A stretch of DNA of 64,000 nt from Lepus europaeus (GCF_033115175.1 NC_084827.1:125147701-125211700); one strand, 5' to 3'; numbered from the stretch's first letter, positions 1 to 12,764 are shown. The notes: generated from the letters alone by a model not told the origin. Program-made: numbers and translations.

Positions 1-1776
1 GCCATCACTGCTTCCTCCAGGGTGTGGTTCAGAAGCTCAAGGTGTCAATCAAATCCACTCTACTATGGGACAGGACTCCTAATCAGTGCCTTAATTTGCT
101 TGCCTCATATGTGTGGTTTTAAACCATATACAAAGTTATTAAGTTGTTATTTATGATAGCTGTCACTATCCTAGCATCCTAATAAGCAGTTTGAATTCTG
201 AGAGACTGTAAATGTGTATGCATTATACATCTCTTCTTGTAGCTATTTTGTGAATACTATTATATTAAATATCTTACATATTTTGATATATTTCATATCT
301 CCAAAGTTAATAATTTATTATATTTAATATAAAAATGGTGAGTACTTTCTCAAGTAATTATTCTTGACCAGAAAGAAGCCTAGCAATTCATATATTCATT
401 CCCTTCACAAATATTTATTGAGAACCTACCATGTGCCATGGATATACTACTGAGGACATAGTAATAAAAACACAAGTTTGTCCTTAAGGAACATGGAAAA
501 ACATAGGCAAATAGATACATAATTGGTCTGACATCTGATAGGAGGAAAATGAAAGCACAGTAGGAGAGTAGTGAGTGGTGTGGAAAGAGATTTCTGATTT
601 ATACAGAATAGTCAAAGAAGGTCTTTTTCATTAGGATAACATTGAAGAAAAAACCTGAATGTTTCACGGAAATATTTATGCAAATATACTGAGCAAAAGA
701 GTTCTGTGTAGTAGAACACTTTTGTGTTCACAGAACACTTTTGTGTAGTAGGAAAAGCAAGTACAGAGACTTGGCTCAGCTCAGTTTTTTTTTTTCCCCT
801 CTCCCTTTTTATGTCTGCTCACATGAGTAATTTCTGTACACATCCTAATTTAACCACAGTTTCTCTTCAAAAATGATTTTGCCATAATGGATTGTACATT
901 ACAGCATACTTAAGAAGATTCCTTTAATGCTTCAAAATTCAATAAACTTGCAAACTAAGACAAAAACAAAACAAAAAGTTTTCCTATATTACATTTTACA
1001 TCCTTGCAAAAGCACTATTTCTGATACTGCCAACTTTTTTTGATACCTATGGTGATATTTCCCAACTGAACCATGTTTGTGATTCAGAACTTTCACTAAG
1101 GACTTAACAATGGCTGAGTAATTAAGGATAGTTAGACTTCAGTAATTTATGATAACTATAATAATATTCTAACAGTAGGGAATGTAGTAAACATTGTCAC
1201 TAGGATTACTTAATTTCAAGATGTATGTTGAGGGATCTGGATGGCTTATGAGCAGTTTTCTTTGAGTGTCATCATTTATGACACACTGGGTGTGTACAAT
1301 GTGGTCAGTTCATCACTTACACAGGGCTCTGGTGGTTGAGTGACTCACTAGAGTTAATTTTAGAAAATCAGACTTTTTTGCCGATGTACTATTTTCCATT
1401 GAGTATTAACATCCAAAGAGAAGACCAATTTGCTATGAAAAATTCAGTGTATTTTATAGTCGTTACTTTTTCAGGAGCAGTGGCGAAAACAATCAATACC
1501 CAACTGTTCTCTGTTCATCCTTTCCCAGGTCTGTAATCTCTATTACAGATTATCTCTTCTTAGCAAATCTTCAGTAACTTGGATATGTGAAAGCAAGATG
1601 ATACAATGCTTTCCATATTTAGACTTGAAACATTCCAGAATTCCCCAAATCTCCACATTTACCAGATATTCCTAGGTATAATGGAACTTAAAGATTTCCC
1701 AGCGAGACTGCTGGCAAGTTGGCCTGTAATTGAGGCACTTTAAACAGTAAAAAATTTTAAATAAAAATGCAATTAT
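1..1776. other. Intergenic, no gene seen
   Basis: No exon-like or protein-like reading frame is supported. The stretch around 394-740 resembles the diverged ancient LINE remnants (L2/L1M type) common in mammals, including a phrase like 'caaatatttattgag'. A 15-base unit (agaacacttttgtgt) occurs twice, at 713-727 and 732-746. The rest is AT-rich unique-looking sequence. Confidence 0.5.
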
Positions 1777-2107
1777 GGGGCTAGTGTTATGAGTGGTTCA
1801 AGAAACCATTTGTGATGCTGGAACCCTATATGGACACCAGTTCAAGTCCCAGCTTCTCCACTTCTGATCCAGCTCCCTGCTAATAGCCTAGAAAAAGCAG
1901 TGAAGGTTGCCCAAGTGCTTGGGCCCCTGCCACCCATATAGGAGACCCAGATGAAGTTCTTGGCTTTGACCTGGCTCAGCCCTGGCCTTGATGTGGCCAT
2001 CTGGGGAGTGAAACAGCAGAAGAAAGATCTCTCTCTTTCTCTCTCATCTCCCCCTGCTTTCCCACCCCATAACTCTGACTTTCAAATAAATAAATCTTTT
2101 TTAAAAA
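1777..2107 (+). mobile_element. CSINE (old copy)
   Basis: Diverged lagomorph C-repeat in sense orientation. It starts 'ggggctagtg', keeps the 'tccagctccctgctaa' and 'gcccaagtgcttgggcc' blocks, has the CT-rich stretch near 2020-2050, and ends in the 'aaataaataaatct' tail. Divergence from the young copies elsewhere in the window suggests an old subfamily. Confidence 0.85.
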
Positions 2108-3049
2108 TGTGATTAAAAGTGCCCTCTTGTCTTTTCATCACGTATAAACAATTACCTTCCAGTGACAAAGGTGAAATAATCCTTCCTGACCCTCAACTCA
2201 TATCAAAACTTCAAAACTTCACTAACCTTTCGTATGTCTTGTTTTCTACTCTGATTTGTATATTGATTTGGTCTTCAAAAAAGCTTAAGGAAAATGAAAT
2301 TATGAAAAAACTATGCAAATATTTAAAAATTTTTGTAGCAAAATAAACATATCTTTTAATTATACTTTCCACAGACTTTTAGAAGTAATCTTGTTATGTC
2401 TGTTGACTTCCTGTAGAGGGTTCTCAATAAATATTTACTAATTTATTATTACTATGGGGTGGAAGGATCAGGGAGATAAGTATCACAATGATCCCATCGG
2501 GTTCAGCTTTGTTTCTGTTTGGAGTTTTGGGATGTGATTGTTTAATTTAGTATGACTTTGGCTTAAAAAAAAAGGAGCAGATGAGTGGGAAGAAAAATTT
2601 TAAATGTGTTATTGCTGTAGGAATATTTTTTTTCTTCAGTTTTACCTGCATTGAATGGAAATAGAATTCAATTTTGTAAAACAAACAAACAAAAAAATAT
2701 AAAGTCCTAATAGTGATTTCTCTTAAGTGTGACTGAAATAACATTCTTTAAAGGGTGTTATTAGATTAAAGTTTTGCCAAGTAAGGAAGGTGGAGCTGTG
2801 TGAAAATGAGGCTTTGTTTAATTAGGTTATATAACATTTTGCTGAGACATGTTGGGAAAAGCAATCTCAAGTAGCATGGAATCAGTATGAAATCAAAGAC
2901 TGGAACACATCTTATAAAATGTACAGATATTTTGTGTTCATCTTGGAAAATTACATAGTAATGCTAGGGAAAATGAACTCTGTTTAATGTGTGTATATAT
3001 GCCTAATATTTGTAAGACTAGAAAAAGTACGAATAGATACCTACTAAGA
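2108..3049. other. Intergenic, no gene seen
   Basis: AT-rich sequence without a supported gene. A short motif near 2400-2450 ('ctcaataaatatttac') resembles the 3' end of an L2/MIR-type element. Short open frames here have no ATG-led, protein-like content. Confidence 0.45.
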
Positions 3050-3175
3050 GGGTATTTCAAAAAAATAATGGAAAAATGGAATTCAAAAAAAACGTTATTT
3101 TGGTGCAAAAGATTTGAAATACATGTTTCTTTTTCATAATACACATTTTCATGTGTATTCCAATTTTGAATACCC
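3050..3175. mobile_element. MITE-like inverted-repeat element, copy A
   Basis: Begins 'gggtatttcaaaa' and ends 'ttttgaataccc', an imperfect inverted repeat. The interior shares 'atggaattcaaaa' and 'ttattttggtgcaaaa' with two other places in the window (11602-11797 and 24255-24404). This looks like a short non-autonomous DNA transposon of mariner/Tc1 size. I do not recognise the family by name. Confidence 0.55.
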
Positions 3176-3210
3176 ATTATATATGGAATTATAAATCATT
3201 GTAAATATCT

Positions 3211-3557
3211 CTTTTTTTTTTTTTTTGACAGGCAGAGTGGACAGTGAGAGAGAGAGACAGAGAGAAAGGTCTTCCTTTTGTCGTTGGTTCACCCTCCAAT
3301 GGCCACCGCGGCTGGCGTGCTGCAGCCAGCGTACTGCTCTGATCCAAAGGCAGGAGCCAGGTGCTTCTCCTGGTCTCCCATGCAGGTGCAGGGCCCAAGG
3401 ACTTGGGCCATCCTCCACTGCACTCTTGGGCCACAGCAGAGAGCTGGCCTGGAAGAGGGGCAACCGGGACAGAATCTGGTGCCCCAACCAGGACTAGAAC
3501 CCCGTGTGCCGGCGCTGCTAGGCGGAGGACTAGCCTATTGAGCCACGGCGCCGGCCC
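3211..3557 (-). mobile_element. CSINE (young copy) with target-site duplication
   Basis: Near-full-length C-repeat in antisense: poly(T) at the left (reverse of the A tail), then 'gacaggcagagtgg', the GA-rich stretch, 'gggcccaagg', and the 5' end as 'gagccacggcgccggcc' at the right. It is flanked by a perfect 15-bp duplication, tcattgtaaatatct, at 3196-3210 and 3558-3572. Low divergence and an intact duplication point to a recent insertion. Open frames on both strands here are SINE-derived, not genes. Confidence 0.95.
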
Positions 3558-3572
3558 TCATTGTAAATATCT

Positions 3573-5339
3573 TTAAATTTTTTTTATTCTCCCATTTTCA
3601 AGAATATTCTTTCATAAAAGATTCAAATTTAGAATTCTTTGACTGCTTAGAGCTGTACGTTTTAAAAATGAAGATTCTGGGAGAGATTCCTCCAAAGCCC
3701 ATAGTCTAGCCCCGCCACCCCCTTTTTTTCCAACCCACAGCTGCTAACTGAAAGAAAAGAGTTCTTAAAGAGTATATAGGTGGCCACACCTGCTCATATA
3801 TCAAAGATCTATCTAGACCTCCTGCAAACAGTTGCCACTTGGGCATTCCTCAGACCTAAAGAGTGTTTCATCCAGACAGCAATCTGTGCCCAGAGACAGA
3901 CCAGGGAAAAAGCTCAAGTAGGTTCATGGCCATCATGGTCACTGTATGGGGTGTGGGTAATTATGAGATTCTAGGTACCAAAGAAGGCAAAGGAGGGGGC
4001 ACAATCCTTTCATTCTAGAGTGTGCCCAGAACAGAGGCCTTCTTGCCAGGACTGAGAGTTGTTCTCTTGCTCTGGACACGTACACATATACAAGTATATA
4101 TCAACAATGTCAATCCCTGTTGCTTAATATCTTTTTAAAGATAGTTTAACATATCATGATGTATTAATTATCTTTTTAAGGGAGATGAATAATGACATGG
4201 ATGATCCAAAGAATAAGCAATATAACACATTTGTGCTTGGGAGTACTAGAAAGATTAATTGGCTATGGATATCTAAATACTGCAAACAAAATAATGTTAT
4301 ACCATAAAATAGTGAGACTGAAGCTCTTCTCAGAAAGGCCTGGAAAGTTGTCATGTTTCTCTAATGTATAAGAGAAATAAGGATCAGCTTTGCCTTATTC
4401 CTGGCTGCACTGCACTGTACTGTGGGAATAAGGAGTACTAATTCTTCTGAGCAGAGCCAGACAAAGGTCCAGTTTGGGGATGACCACTTCAGCTACATCT
4501 CTCATGCCTTTGAAAGTCCTTATCCTTCTTTTATGCTCTTTGAAATGGCTTTCCCTTCTTTCTTTCTTTTATATATTTACTGGCTTATAAAGGAAACAGA
4601 TGAAGAAATGCACAGGAGGAAATACGGGAAAAAGGGCAGAGAGCTCCCATGCTGTCTTTGGACATATCACCTTCCTCCTTGAAACTGACCCTTTTGGGTT
4701 GTTCTAATGAACTTCACTGCATAGGCATGATTGAAGCATGGACTACTATGTCAAAATGTGACTGGACAAAAAAGGTATCACCCAGTGCTAGCAGACTGGG
4801 TGAAGAAACCTAGCAAGGCCTGTCTAATCAGATTCTTCTTGGCCTCACTGTGCAGCATTCTTTTGGAATGAGGAGGGTCTCATGACCAACTATCAGACAA
4901 GGTAGAAAAGAGAATGCTTTTATTCCCAGCAAAAGGCAAGGGGAAATTATAGTTTCTATGAATGTCAGAGGGAAGAGAAATTCTAATTTCTAAGGCCTGC
5001 CTTGGGGAGGGTGTTAGGAGCCAGGAACCATGGTTAAATACCAGAAAGTATGTATCATAATATCACATGCAACTCTTGGTTTTCAAACACAGATCCCTTC
5101 CGGAAAAAAATATACAACTCAAAAGACACCAGCATTACTGGAATTGGAATGAGTCTTCTTAAAAACATCCAACACTTTTTCCCTGTGAGCAACAGCTCTC
5201 TTTAACACCGGTGACAGCTGAAGCTCAATCTTTAGTCTTTCAAGTAAAAGCAATAAAGCTCTAACTATGTTTATTTTTATAATTAGGTAATACTGAGACA
5301 TAATCATAAAAATGGAACACATGAATAAGCTATGTTTTT
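3573..5339. other. Intergenic, no gene seen
   Basis: No gene or confidently named repeat. Parts of 4730-5030 have the feel of an old LTR or LINE remnant, but I cannot assign a family. Confidence 0.4.
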
Positions 5340-5628
5340 AAAAAAATTAATTTTCACTGTATTTGAAAGGTAGAGCAACAGAGAGAGAGAGAGAGAGATA
5401 GGACAGACAGAAAGGAATCTATGCACTGGGTTATTCCCCAAATGATTCCAACAGTCAGATCTGGGCCAAGCTAAAGCCAGGCATTAGGATCTTGATATGG
5501 GTCTCCCACATAGGTTGCAGGGACCAAATACTTGAGTGTGTGTTAGCAGGCAGCTGGATCAGAAGCATCATGTCTTGAACCAAACATTGCAACTTAGGCA
5601 TCCCAAACTATCTGCTAGACCCTGACCC
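5340..5628 (-). mobile_element. CSINE (old copy)
   Basis: Diverged C-repeat in antisense: 'tatttgaaaggtagagcaacag', a GA microsatellite-like run at 5379-5398, 'gtctcccacat', and a degraded 5' end near 'ctagaccctgacccc'. Confidence 0.8.
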
Positions 5629-5829
5629 CAGAATCTACTGGTTTTTTTTTATGTATATGTGTGAATATTTTTAAGAGGTAATGTTTCAGCTAATGTCTAT
5701 GTTTTCAGAGAAGCTAAAGACTTGAATGCAAACAATAGAAGAGAGTGTCAGAATATATAAATGCAGTAGAGCAATTCTTAGTAAAATACTTCATCAGATA
5801 CTTGAGCAATTATTAAAAATTTGTTTATG

Positions 5830-6606
5830 ACAAGACTAGTGTCTGCTAATACTAAACTGATAGAATAAAAAAGGGAGAGAATGATCCAACATGGGAAGTG
5901 GGATACACAGCAGACTCATAGAATGGCAGATGTCCTAAACAGCACTCTGGCCTCAGAATCAGCCCTTAAGGCATTCGGATCTGGCTGAAGAGCCCATGAG
6001 AGTATTTTAGGCATGAAAAGCCAAGACACTCTGGCAAAAAAAAGAAGACCACCTAAATGAAAGATCTCTGCAAGTGAGATCCCAGTGGAAAGAACGGGCC
6101 ATCAAAGGAGGAGGTACCTTTCTCTGAAGGGAGGAGAGAACTTCTTTGACTATGACCTTGCCTAAATAAGATTGGAGTCGGCAAACACAAAAGACTTCCA
6201 TAGCCTTGGCAACTCATGACAAGAGCCTAGGGAGATTATGCCATAAACAAGAGTGTCAAATTGTTAAGTCAACAACTGGAATCACTGTGTACTTACTTCT
6301 CATGTAGGATCTCTGTCCTTAATGTGTTGTTCAATGCAAATTAATGCTATAACTAGTACTCAAACAGTATTTTACACTTTATGTTTCTGTGTGGATACAA
6401 ACCGTTGAAATCTTTGCTTAGTATATACTAAGTTTATCTTCTGTATATAAAGATAATTGAAAATGAATCTTGATGCGAATGGAATGGGAGAGGGACTGGG
6501 AGAGGGGAGGGTTGCAGGTGGGAGGGAAGTTATGGGAAGGGGAAAGCCATTGTAATCCATAAGCTGTACTTTTGGAAATTTATATTTATTAAATAAAAGT
6601 TAAAAA
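5830..6606 (+). mobile_element. L1 3' UTR, 5'-truncated (rabbit type)
   Basis: Sense-strand tail of a rabbit-type LINE-1: a non-coding 3' UTR block, the purine-rich G tract (6490-6540, 'gggagaggggagggttgc'), 'ccataagctgtacttttgg' and the terminal 'ttattaaataaaagttaaaaaaa'. No ORF2 coding sequence is present, so the copy is heavily 5'-truncated and dead. Confidence 0.75.
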
Positions 6607-6611
6607 AATTG

Positions 6612-6908
6612 TTTATGTCAGGTCAGGCATTCAGCATACTGGTTAGGATCCCACTTGGAACAACTGTATCCTATACTACAGTGCCTGGGTTAGAGACCTA
6701 GCTCTGGTCCCAGTTTTAGCTTCCTGATAATACACACATTGGGAAATGACAGCAAACAATCACTGACGTGCCGGCTCCTGCTACCCACGTGGTTGACGTG
6801 GATTGAGTTCCAGTGTTGGCCTGGCCTCCTCCTGGCTTTTGTAGGCCTTTGGAGATTAAGCCAGTGCATGGGAGCTTTGTCTGCCTTTCAAGTAAATAAA
6901 TAAAAGTT
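6612..6908 (+). mobile_element. CSINE-related SINE (very old)
   Basis: Highly diverged tRNA-derived SINE in sense orientation: 'ggcattcagcatactggtta' at the 5' side, 'ggctcctgctacccacgtgg' in the middle and 'tgcctttcaagtaaataaat' as the tail. It abuts the L1 tail just upstream. Confidence 0.65.
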
Positions 6909-8102
6909 AAAAAGTATGCTAAATAGTCAGGTTTAATAAGACACTTAATAAATTTAGGTAACTTGAGCTAGTGAATTTAATCTGTTGTGATATGATTGGC
7001 AAGGATTTGTTATGGGACAAGGTAATTTTCTTATATTGTAAGTGATCTGCATCCTGGAATATGACCATTATCATTACTTGTGAGTCTCCTTATGACTAAC
7101 CATATTTTCAAATATTTTAACGGAAGAAGTGAGCAAGAATGCAATCTCCTGGGGACAAGGCCATCTCACTTCTTCATGACCCTTTTTCTGGAGCCAAGAA
7201 TTTAAAAAGTCTGGAGTAGGTTCCTTAGTAACAATGCATTGGTTAATGAAAGAGGTGAATTCATTTATATCAAGTACTAACTCTTGCCTAGGCATTAGTG
7301 TTTTAGATTGGTTATTGTTTAGTTTGTTGTATGGCATTAACTCTTCTGGTACAGATATAGAAATGGGGGTTCAATGAATCTGTATCATTTCCCAAACAAA
7401 ACATGGCTTGTGAAATCATGGAGTCACCTACCAACTGCCATAATTTCTATTCCCTCATAATATTTATACACATCACAACTGAAACCTTTTAGGTCTAACT
7501 GGAGTGTTAAGAATATAATAGTCACATACGAATATGGTCTGTAACTTTCTTCCAAACCTAGCAGTACAAGCTGAAACAAGGAAGTGAGTGATCTGTGTTC
7601 CAAAATGGCAGATCTCTTTGTCAAGTGGTCCTGGTTGCTCTGCCTTGATGACAGGCAGAAGTCCCGAGCAGACTACTCACCTCAGCCTGGGAGCAATTAG
7701 TGGCCAAGGCATCTGAGGGCCACATGTAGCACAAAGAGCAGAGTAGTGCAAAAATCAAGTGGCTCTGGCCCTTCAAAGTTACTTGTTTTCAACCTTTCTT
7801 TCCAATTCACAGTCCTCCTGGACTCTGGACCTTGGTTACCCAGAACAATGAATCCTGGTCAGTGAGTGCTTGGCCTTGCCAGCCTTCCCTGGACTGCTGC
7901 CTAAAATATAACAACTTTGTGCTCCTCCCAGCCTCAACTCTATGGCTCATAGTCTCCCTGAGGCTCTTAAATTCAGTATCTGCCAGAACCTACTGGGCTA
8001 GTTAGATTCCTATGTGTGCTGCCTGGGCCCAGAGAACCTCATAGCCACCTAAGAAATGGACTATGGGAAACCTTAGGACTTCTAAAAAACTTTGAAAAAT
8101 AT
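6909..8102. other. Intergenic; one short ATG-led open frame
   Basis: No supported gene. The minus strand of 7074-7337 carries an 87-codon frame with a true ATG (complement of 7335-7337) and balanced, soluble-protein-like composition. I do not recognise it, and no splice or promoter context supports it. It may be a fragment of an old transposon or a retrocopy. Confidence 0.35.
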
Positions 8103-8440
8103 GGGGCCAGCATGTGGCATAGCGGATTAAGTTGCTGCCTATAATGTGGACTTGCCAGATGAGTGCTGGTTTGAGTCCTTGCTGCTCTACTTCTGTTCCA
8201 GCTCCCTGCTGATGCACCTGGGAAATCAGTGGAAGAAGGTATAAGTGCATGGGCCCCTGCTACCCACATGGGAGACATGGATGGATTTGGAGGCTCCTGG
8301 CCCAGGTGCAGCCTTTGAGGCCATTTGGGGAGTGAATCAGTGGATTAAAAATCTTTTTCTCTCTTGGTTTTGTCTCTTTGTCTCTCTCTGCTTGAAACTC
8401 TGCCTTTAAGATAATTAAAATAAAAATTTTTTAAATATAT
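8103..8440 (+). mobile_element. CSINE (old copy)
   Basis: Sense C-repeat: 'ggggccagcatgtggcatag' 5' end, 'ccagctccctgctgatg', 'gggcccctgctacccacatg', a CT-rich stretch and a degraded AT-rich tail. Confidence 0.85.
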
Positions 8441-10224
8441 TGGAAAATAAATTAGCTGTTATTCTAAACTGCATTCTCTGTTAGTGTACTACAATTACAT
8501 GGGTCTGCCCTCTGTTTGGATAAACTTAAGAACCTTCAAGAATATAATGATTACCTACAGTTACAAATACATTGCAGTGTGTGAGTGTGTCTGTTGGCTG
8601 AGTGTGAATCATTTTGGGTTGTTTTGCTATGGTGTTGTTAAATGCTAGTGTAAGCTGAAATAAAATGGATTTATGATAATAGTATCTTTACTGTAAATAC
8701 TGATCAAACAAATCCACATCAGAGACTGTCCCTACTGTTAGCAAAAAAGCATACATGAGGTGACATAATGACTGAGATGGTTTAGAGAGAACACTTTAAA
8801 AAATGTGGTGTATCTTTAATGTCTTTAAGGAACTGTTTTGCTCATCAAGGACAGAGAACAAGGAGGGAGGGAGAGAGAAAATGTTGACTGGCCTTATCTA
8901 ACAAGAAACTGAAATAATGTTACCAAGCTTACATTTTCACTCTAAAATAATGTATATTCAAACCATTTTCTTCTGTTCTGAAATGTGAAAGTTATTCATC
9001 ATAAAAGTGATTTCACAGTCCCTAGGGGAAAAGCAATCAACGTGTTGTCTCTTTTTCACCTGAGAAATTGTACAACAGGGAGATAAAATCTGGGAAGTTG
9101 CTCAACTGAACTAATTTGTTTAACACCTGATATTAAATATTTGATTAAATTTTGCTTGCCAAAATCAGTTTGGGAATAGTTGAAAATGTTCATTTCAGCA
9201 TGTCTCAGACATGAAATATGCTTTCAGGTTGTCACTAGATTGATCTATATAGAAAAAGGTATATAATTTTAGGATATGTCAGATTTAATACTGTTGGTAT
9301 CTGGGAGTTTTCTGATACATTTGGAGGTGCTGAGGCATCTAGAATGAGCTGTGGAGTGGCAGTAAGAATTCCACTGGCTTCTGGTTCCAGTTCTACCAAT
9401 AACTAGTTTGGTGAGCTTGGGCAGGTCATGTGATCTCCTTTAGCTTTGAATTTCTTTCTTTGTAAAGGAGGGGCTGGGCTCTGATTTCTATGGTCAATTA
9501 AATATCTAAGGTCAATAAAATTTCTAAGGTCAATTAATGAAATCATGTGATCTTTCTAGATGTTTCTTTCAAACTACACTTTGCTTATTTATTTGTGTCT
9601 TAAAGGTATTACTGGACCTTATCCAGTCATAGCTTCAGCAAACAATACTGCCACAGAAAGGCTACTTGCGTCATTCAATTATATTTTTTCACACTCAAAC
9701 AATACCTGGCAAATAAAGAAAGGTTTCTAAATTGTGACTGGCACAATCATGCTTGGTCAGCTGTGCTGAGAATTGAAGCAAACTATATACATATTTAGGG
9801 CACAGAATGAAGTTGAGGCCTGATCTGCTTTTACCTGCATGGTGAACCAAACATGTTATAAATTGTGGACATGGGACAAAGGCCAAAATCCAGCAACTTC
9901 AGTACTCTCATATTCATTTGGGCTTTTCTACTAGAATGCACAAATACACCACAACTTTTTCTAGCTCTCTTCCTCCTGAATCTTCTATTGCATTTACCAC
10001 CATACTCCACTTCTATTCCTGGGCTCCCTTGTTTCTTTGACATTATCCACTCTTCTACTGTGTCTCTCATTCTCATTCCCATAGCTTAACTTTAGTCACA
10101 ATAAAATATGTATTTTTAAATCTTTTTGTCTTTTGTATTCTGAATCTTCCTCTCAGGATTTTCTTAACTGTCATTAATATGTGGACAGCTCCCAAATTTA
10201 TATTTTTGCCTTGGATCACTTTTT
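8441..10224. other. Intergenic, one MIR/L2-like remnant
   Basis: About 9370-9475 looks like a sense MIR/L2 remnant: it resembles 'gtgagcttgggcaggtcatg' followed by a decayed 'tttgtaaaggagggg'. A small tandem motif (tctaaggtcaat) repeats at 9500-9540. No gene is supported. Confidence 0.45.
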
Positions 10225-10577
10225 TTATTTTTATTTTTATTTTATTTTTTTGACAGGCAGAGTGGACAGTGAGAGAGAGAAACAGAAAGGTCTTCCTTTT
10301 GCCGTTGGTTCACCCTCCAATGGCCACTGCGGCCAGTGCACTGCGGCCGAAGCACCACGCTGATCCGATGGCAGAAGCCAGGTGCTTATCCTGGTCTCCC
10401 ATGTGGTGCAGGGCCCAAGGACTTGGGCCATCCTCCACTGCACTCTTGGGCCACAGCAGAGAGCTGGCCTGGAAGAGGGGCAACCGGGACAGAATCCGGT
10501 GCCCCGACCGGGACTAGAACCCGGTATGCCAGCGCTGCAAGGCAGAGGATTAGCCTAGTGAGCCGCGGCGCCAGCTT
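10225..10577 (-). mobile_element. CSINE (young copy) with target-site duplication
   Basis: Antisense C-repeat with T-rich tail, 'gacaggcagagtggacagtg', and the 5' end as 'gagccgcggcgccagc'. It is flanked by 14-bp direct repeats, cttggatcactttt, at 10210-10223 or 10211-10224 and at 10578-10591. Open frames through it on both strands are SINE-derived. Confidence 0.95.
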
Positions 10578-10591
10578 CTTGGATCACTTTT

Positions 10592-11601
10592 GTACAGATA
10601 AAACTGACTGTCCACAGACTAAATTCTTGTTCATTAATTCATGTATTAAAAATAACCCATAAAATTAAATGATTCTTTAGGTAAGATGAGATGCATGAAG
10701 GATATTGTTTAGATATGTCATTTCTAGAAAGTGCTCTGTGATATGTCTCAATATTTGCTGCATATTTAGAAAGCATTCTCAGTTTTATATAGGACTAAAT
10801 CAGAAGTTATATTTTATAGAGTTAATTTTGTTATGATTCAGAAGTTATTTAGGAGAAATAGAATATAAGAATAAGACTTGTAGGGTTTTAGAATATATTT
10901 TCAATTAAAAGGAATCTTACTCTTGTAGGTAAACATGCTCTCATGCATGTCATAAAATTACTCAGACTTTTCTTTCTACCTTTAGAATCCTAAAGCATAC
11001 TATATGTCTGCAGCCCAAACCAGCTTTCTCCATTTATGTTTATAATAGTGTCATTCCCCAGGTCACCCAGCCTTAAAAAATAGAGAAACTCATGGCTCTT
11101 CCCTTTCCTCTTCTCTACTTTTATGCACTTTCTTTACTTTCAAAACCACGTCTCTGCATCTCTTCTGCACCCACCGAAGTCAATGTTCTCATAACCTGCA
11201 ATATTGCAAGTCTACTATCTGTAGTCTCAATTCAAGAACCCCTTTCTAAATCTCCATTGAAACTTACCAATTTCATCTTTGTCAGCATTTTATATGATAC
11301 TTCTATGTCATTAACAACTTTCTAAGACTACAGAATGAAGTCTAAACGCTTCACATACAAGACCCACCATAAACAATCTGATCTCTTCAAGAAAAGTTAA
11401 CTTCTACGTTTAGAGAAGGAAAAAGATGGTTTAGAACCGAGAAATCTAGAGAACTTTTGATACTTAGTATAGCTTATTTCTTGCTTAATCTGTCAACAGG
11501 TGTGTTTAAAGATTATCTTATTTTGCAGTCAAATCGAAATTAAGAATACAACTATGGAAAAGGACTTTTAGAGCAAATATATTGAGGAAGGGAATACAAG
11601 C
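10592..11601. other. Intergenic; probable ancient LINE fragment
   Basis: Between about 10970 and 11400 the plus strand is CT-rich and reads like the antisense of an ancient mammalian LINE ('cctgcaatattgcaagtcta', then 'tcaagaacccc'). The assignment is tentative. No gene is supported. Confidence 0.35.
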
Positions 11602-11797
11602 ATACTTCAAAAGGTTAATGGAGAACTTAAAAGATAAGTTTATTTTGGTGCAAAAAATGTAACCCATGCACTCCCCCCCCCCACAATATACATTTTTCAT
11701 GAAATTTTAAAGGCCTCTCATGAACATCGATTTTAAAATTTTTGTACCAAAAGAAACATCCTTTATACTCCTTTTCCATGAACTTTTTGAAGTAACC
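11602..11797. mobile_element. MITE-like inverted-repeat element, copy B
   Basis: Starts 'atacttcaaaaggttaatgg' and ends 'ccatgaactttttgaagtaa', which is close to its reverse complement. The interior 'aaaagataagtttattttgg' matches copy C at 24255-24404 and, more weakly, copy A at 3050-3175. A C10 tract (11673-11682) interrupts it. This is the longest and clearest copy of the three. Confidence 0.6.
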
Positions 11798-12764
11798 TCT
11801 TGTGAATGGCAGAAAGCAAAAGGATCTGGGTTCCTTTTCTGAGTGAGCCCAGGGTCTCCTAGAAAATAACAAAGATGGGGAATATCTGACCACAAAATTA
11901 TTTGTTCTGACCTGCCTAGGCAACTTTAGGCAGGACTCAAAATTCAATGAATCTATAGCAGGCTACACTATAATACAGAGAAAAGCAAGACATGGATGAA
12001 CAATTCTGCGTAAGTGTTCAAGTTACAATGTTATTGTGGAATGTAATCTTACCTTGAAGGGATAGAGATGACTTCTACAGAAATTTACAGCTAAACCAGA
12101 TCTTGAAGTGTGAGTAGGAATTAGATCACTAGCTGGGGTCGGGTAGAAAGCATTCTAAACAGAGGGGAAACAGCAGAGAAACGAGTGGAGAGGATGCTGA
12201 ACACACTGAGGTGCAAAGGCCGTGAAAGGGCACAGAATTCTGGTGCTTGCAATAGGCCAGCTCTGCTAGAATATGGAATTTGGAGAAGGGATGAGGCATG
12301 ATTTTAAAAGGACAAAGTCAGTATAGTTCTTTTCCACCAGCAGTGGAACTAAAAATCAAGGAGTAGAGGCAATACTACTGCAACAATCAGTATGCTTATT
12401 GGATATATAGGCTGGTGCTTACTGGTATTGAATCATGGGTTAAAGTCCTTTTAAATACAATATATGCCTCAGAAATAAGGTGATCAGGTCTGTCTATAGG
12501 TGGTATACATCTTCCAAGGAAAATAACCTCTTAACAATAAAAAAATATATCTCTTACTTCCCACTTCCAGGTATTCTTTCTTAAGGAAACATGTATGTTA
12601 AAATTACATGTTCAAATTTCTTTGTTTCTAATGGTAAAGCATCTTATTGTGTGAAAAATATATATTTTAGTGCTTTATTCTAACCATTCCCATGGTAGCA
12701 GACTAGTATCCTAGAGATGGGCTACAGAGAAGTGTTGGTATAAGAGGCACTTTAAACTCCATTC
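11798..12764. other. Intergenic; probable ancient LINE fragment
   Basis: About 12060-12330 in sense resembles the purine-rich 3' portion of an ancient mammalian LINE ('cattctaaacagaggggaaa', 'gtgcaaaggccgtgaaag'). No gene is supported. Confidence 0.4.
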
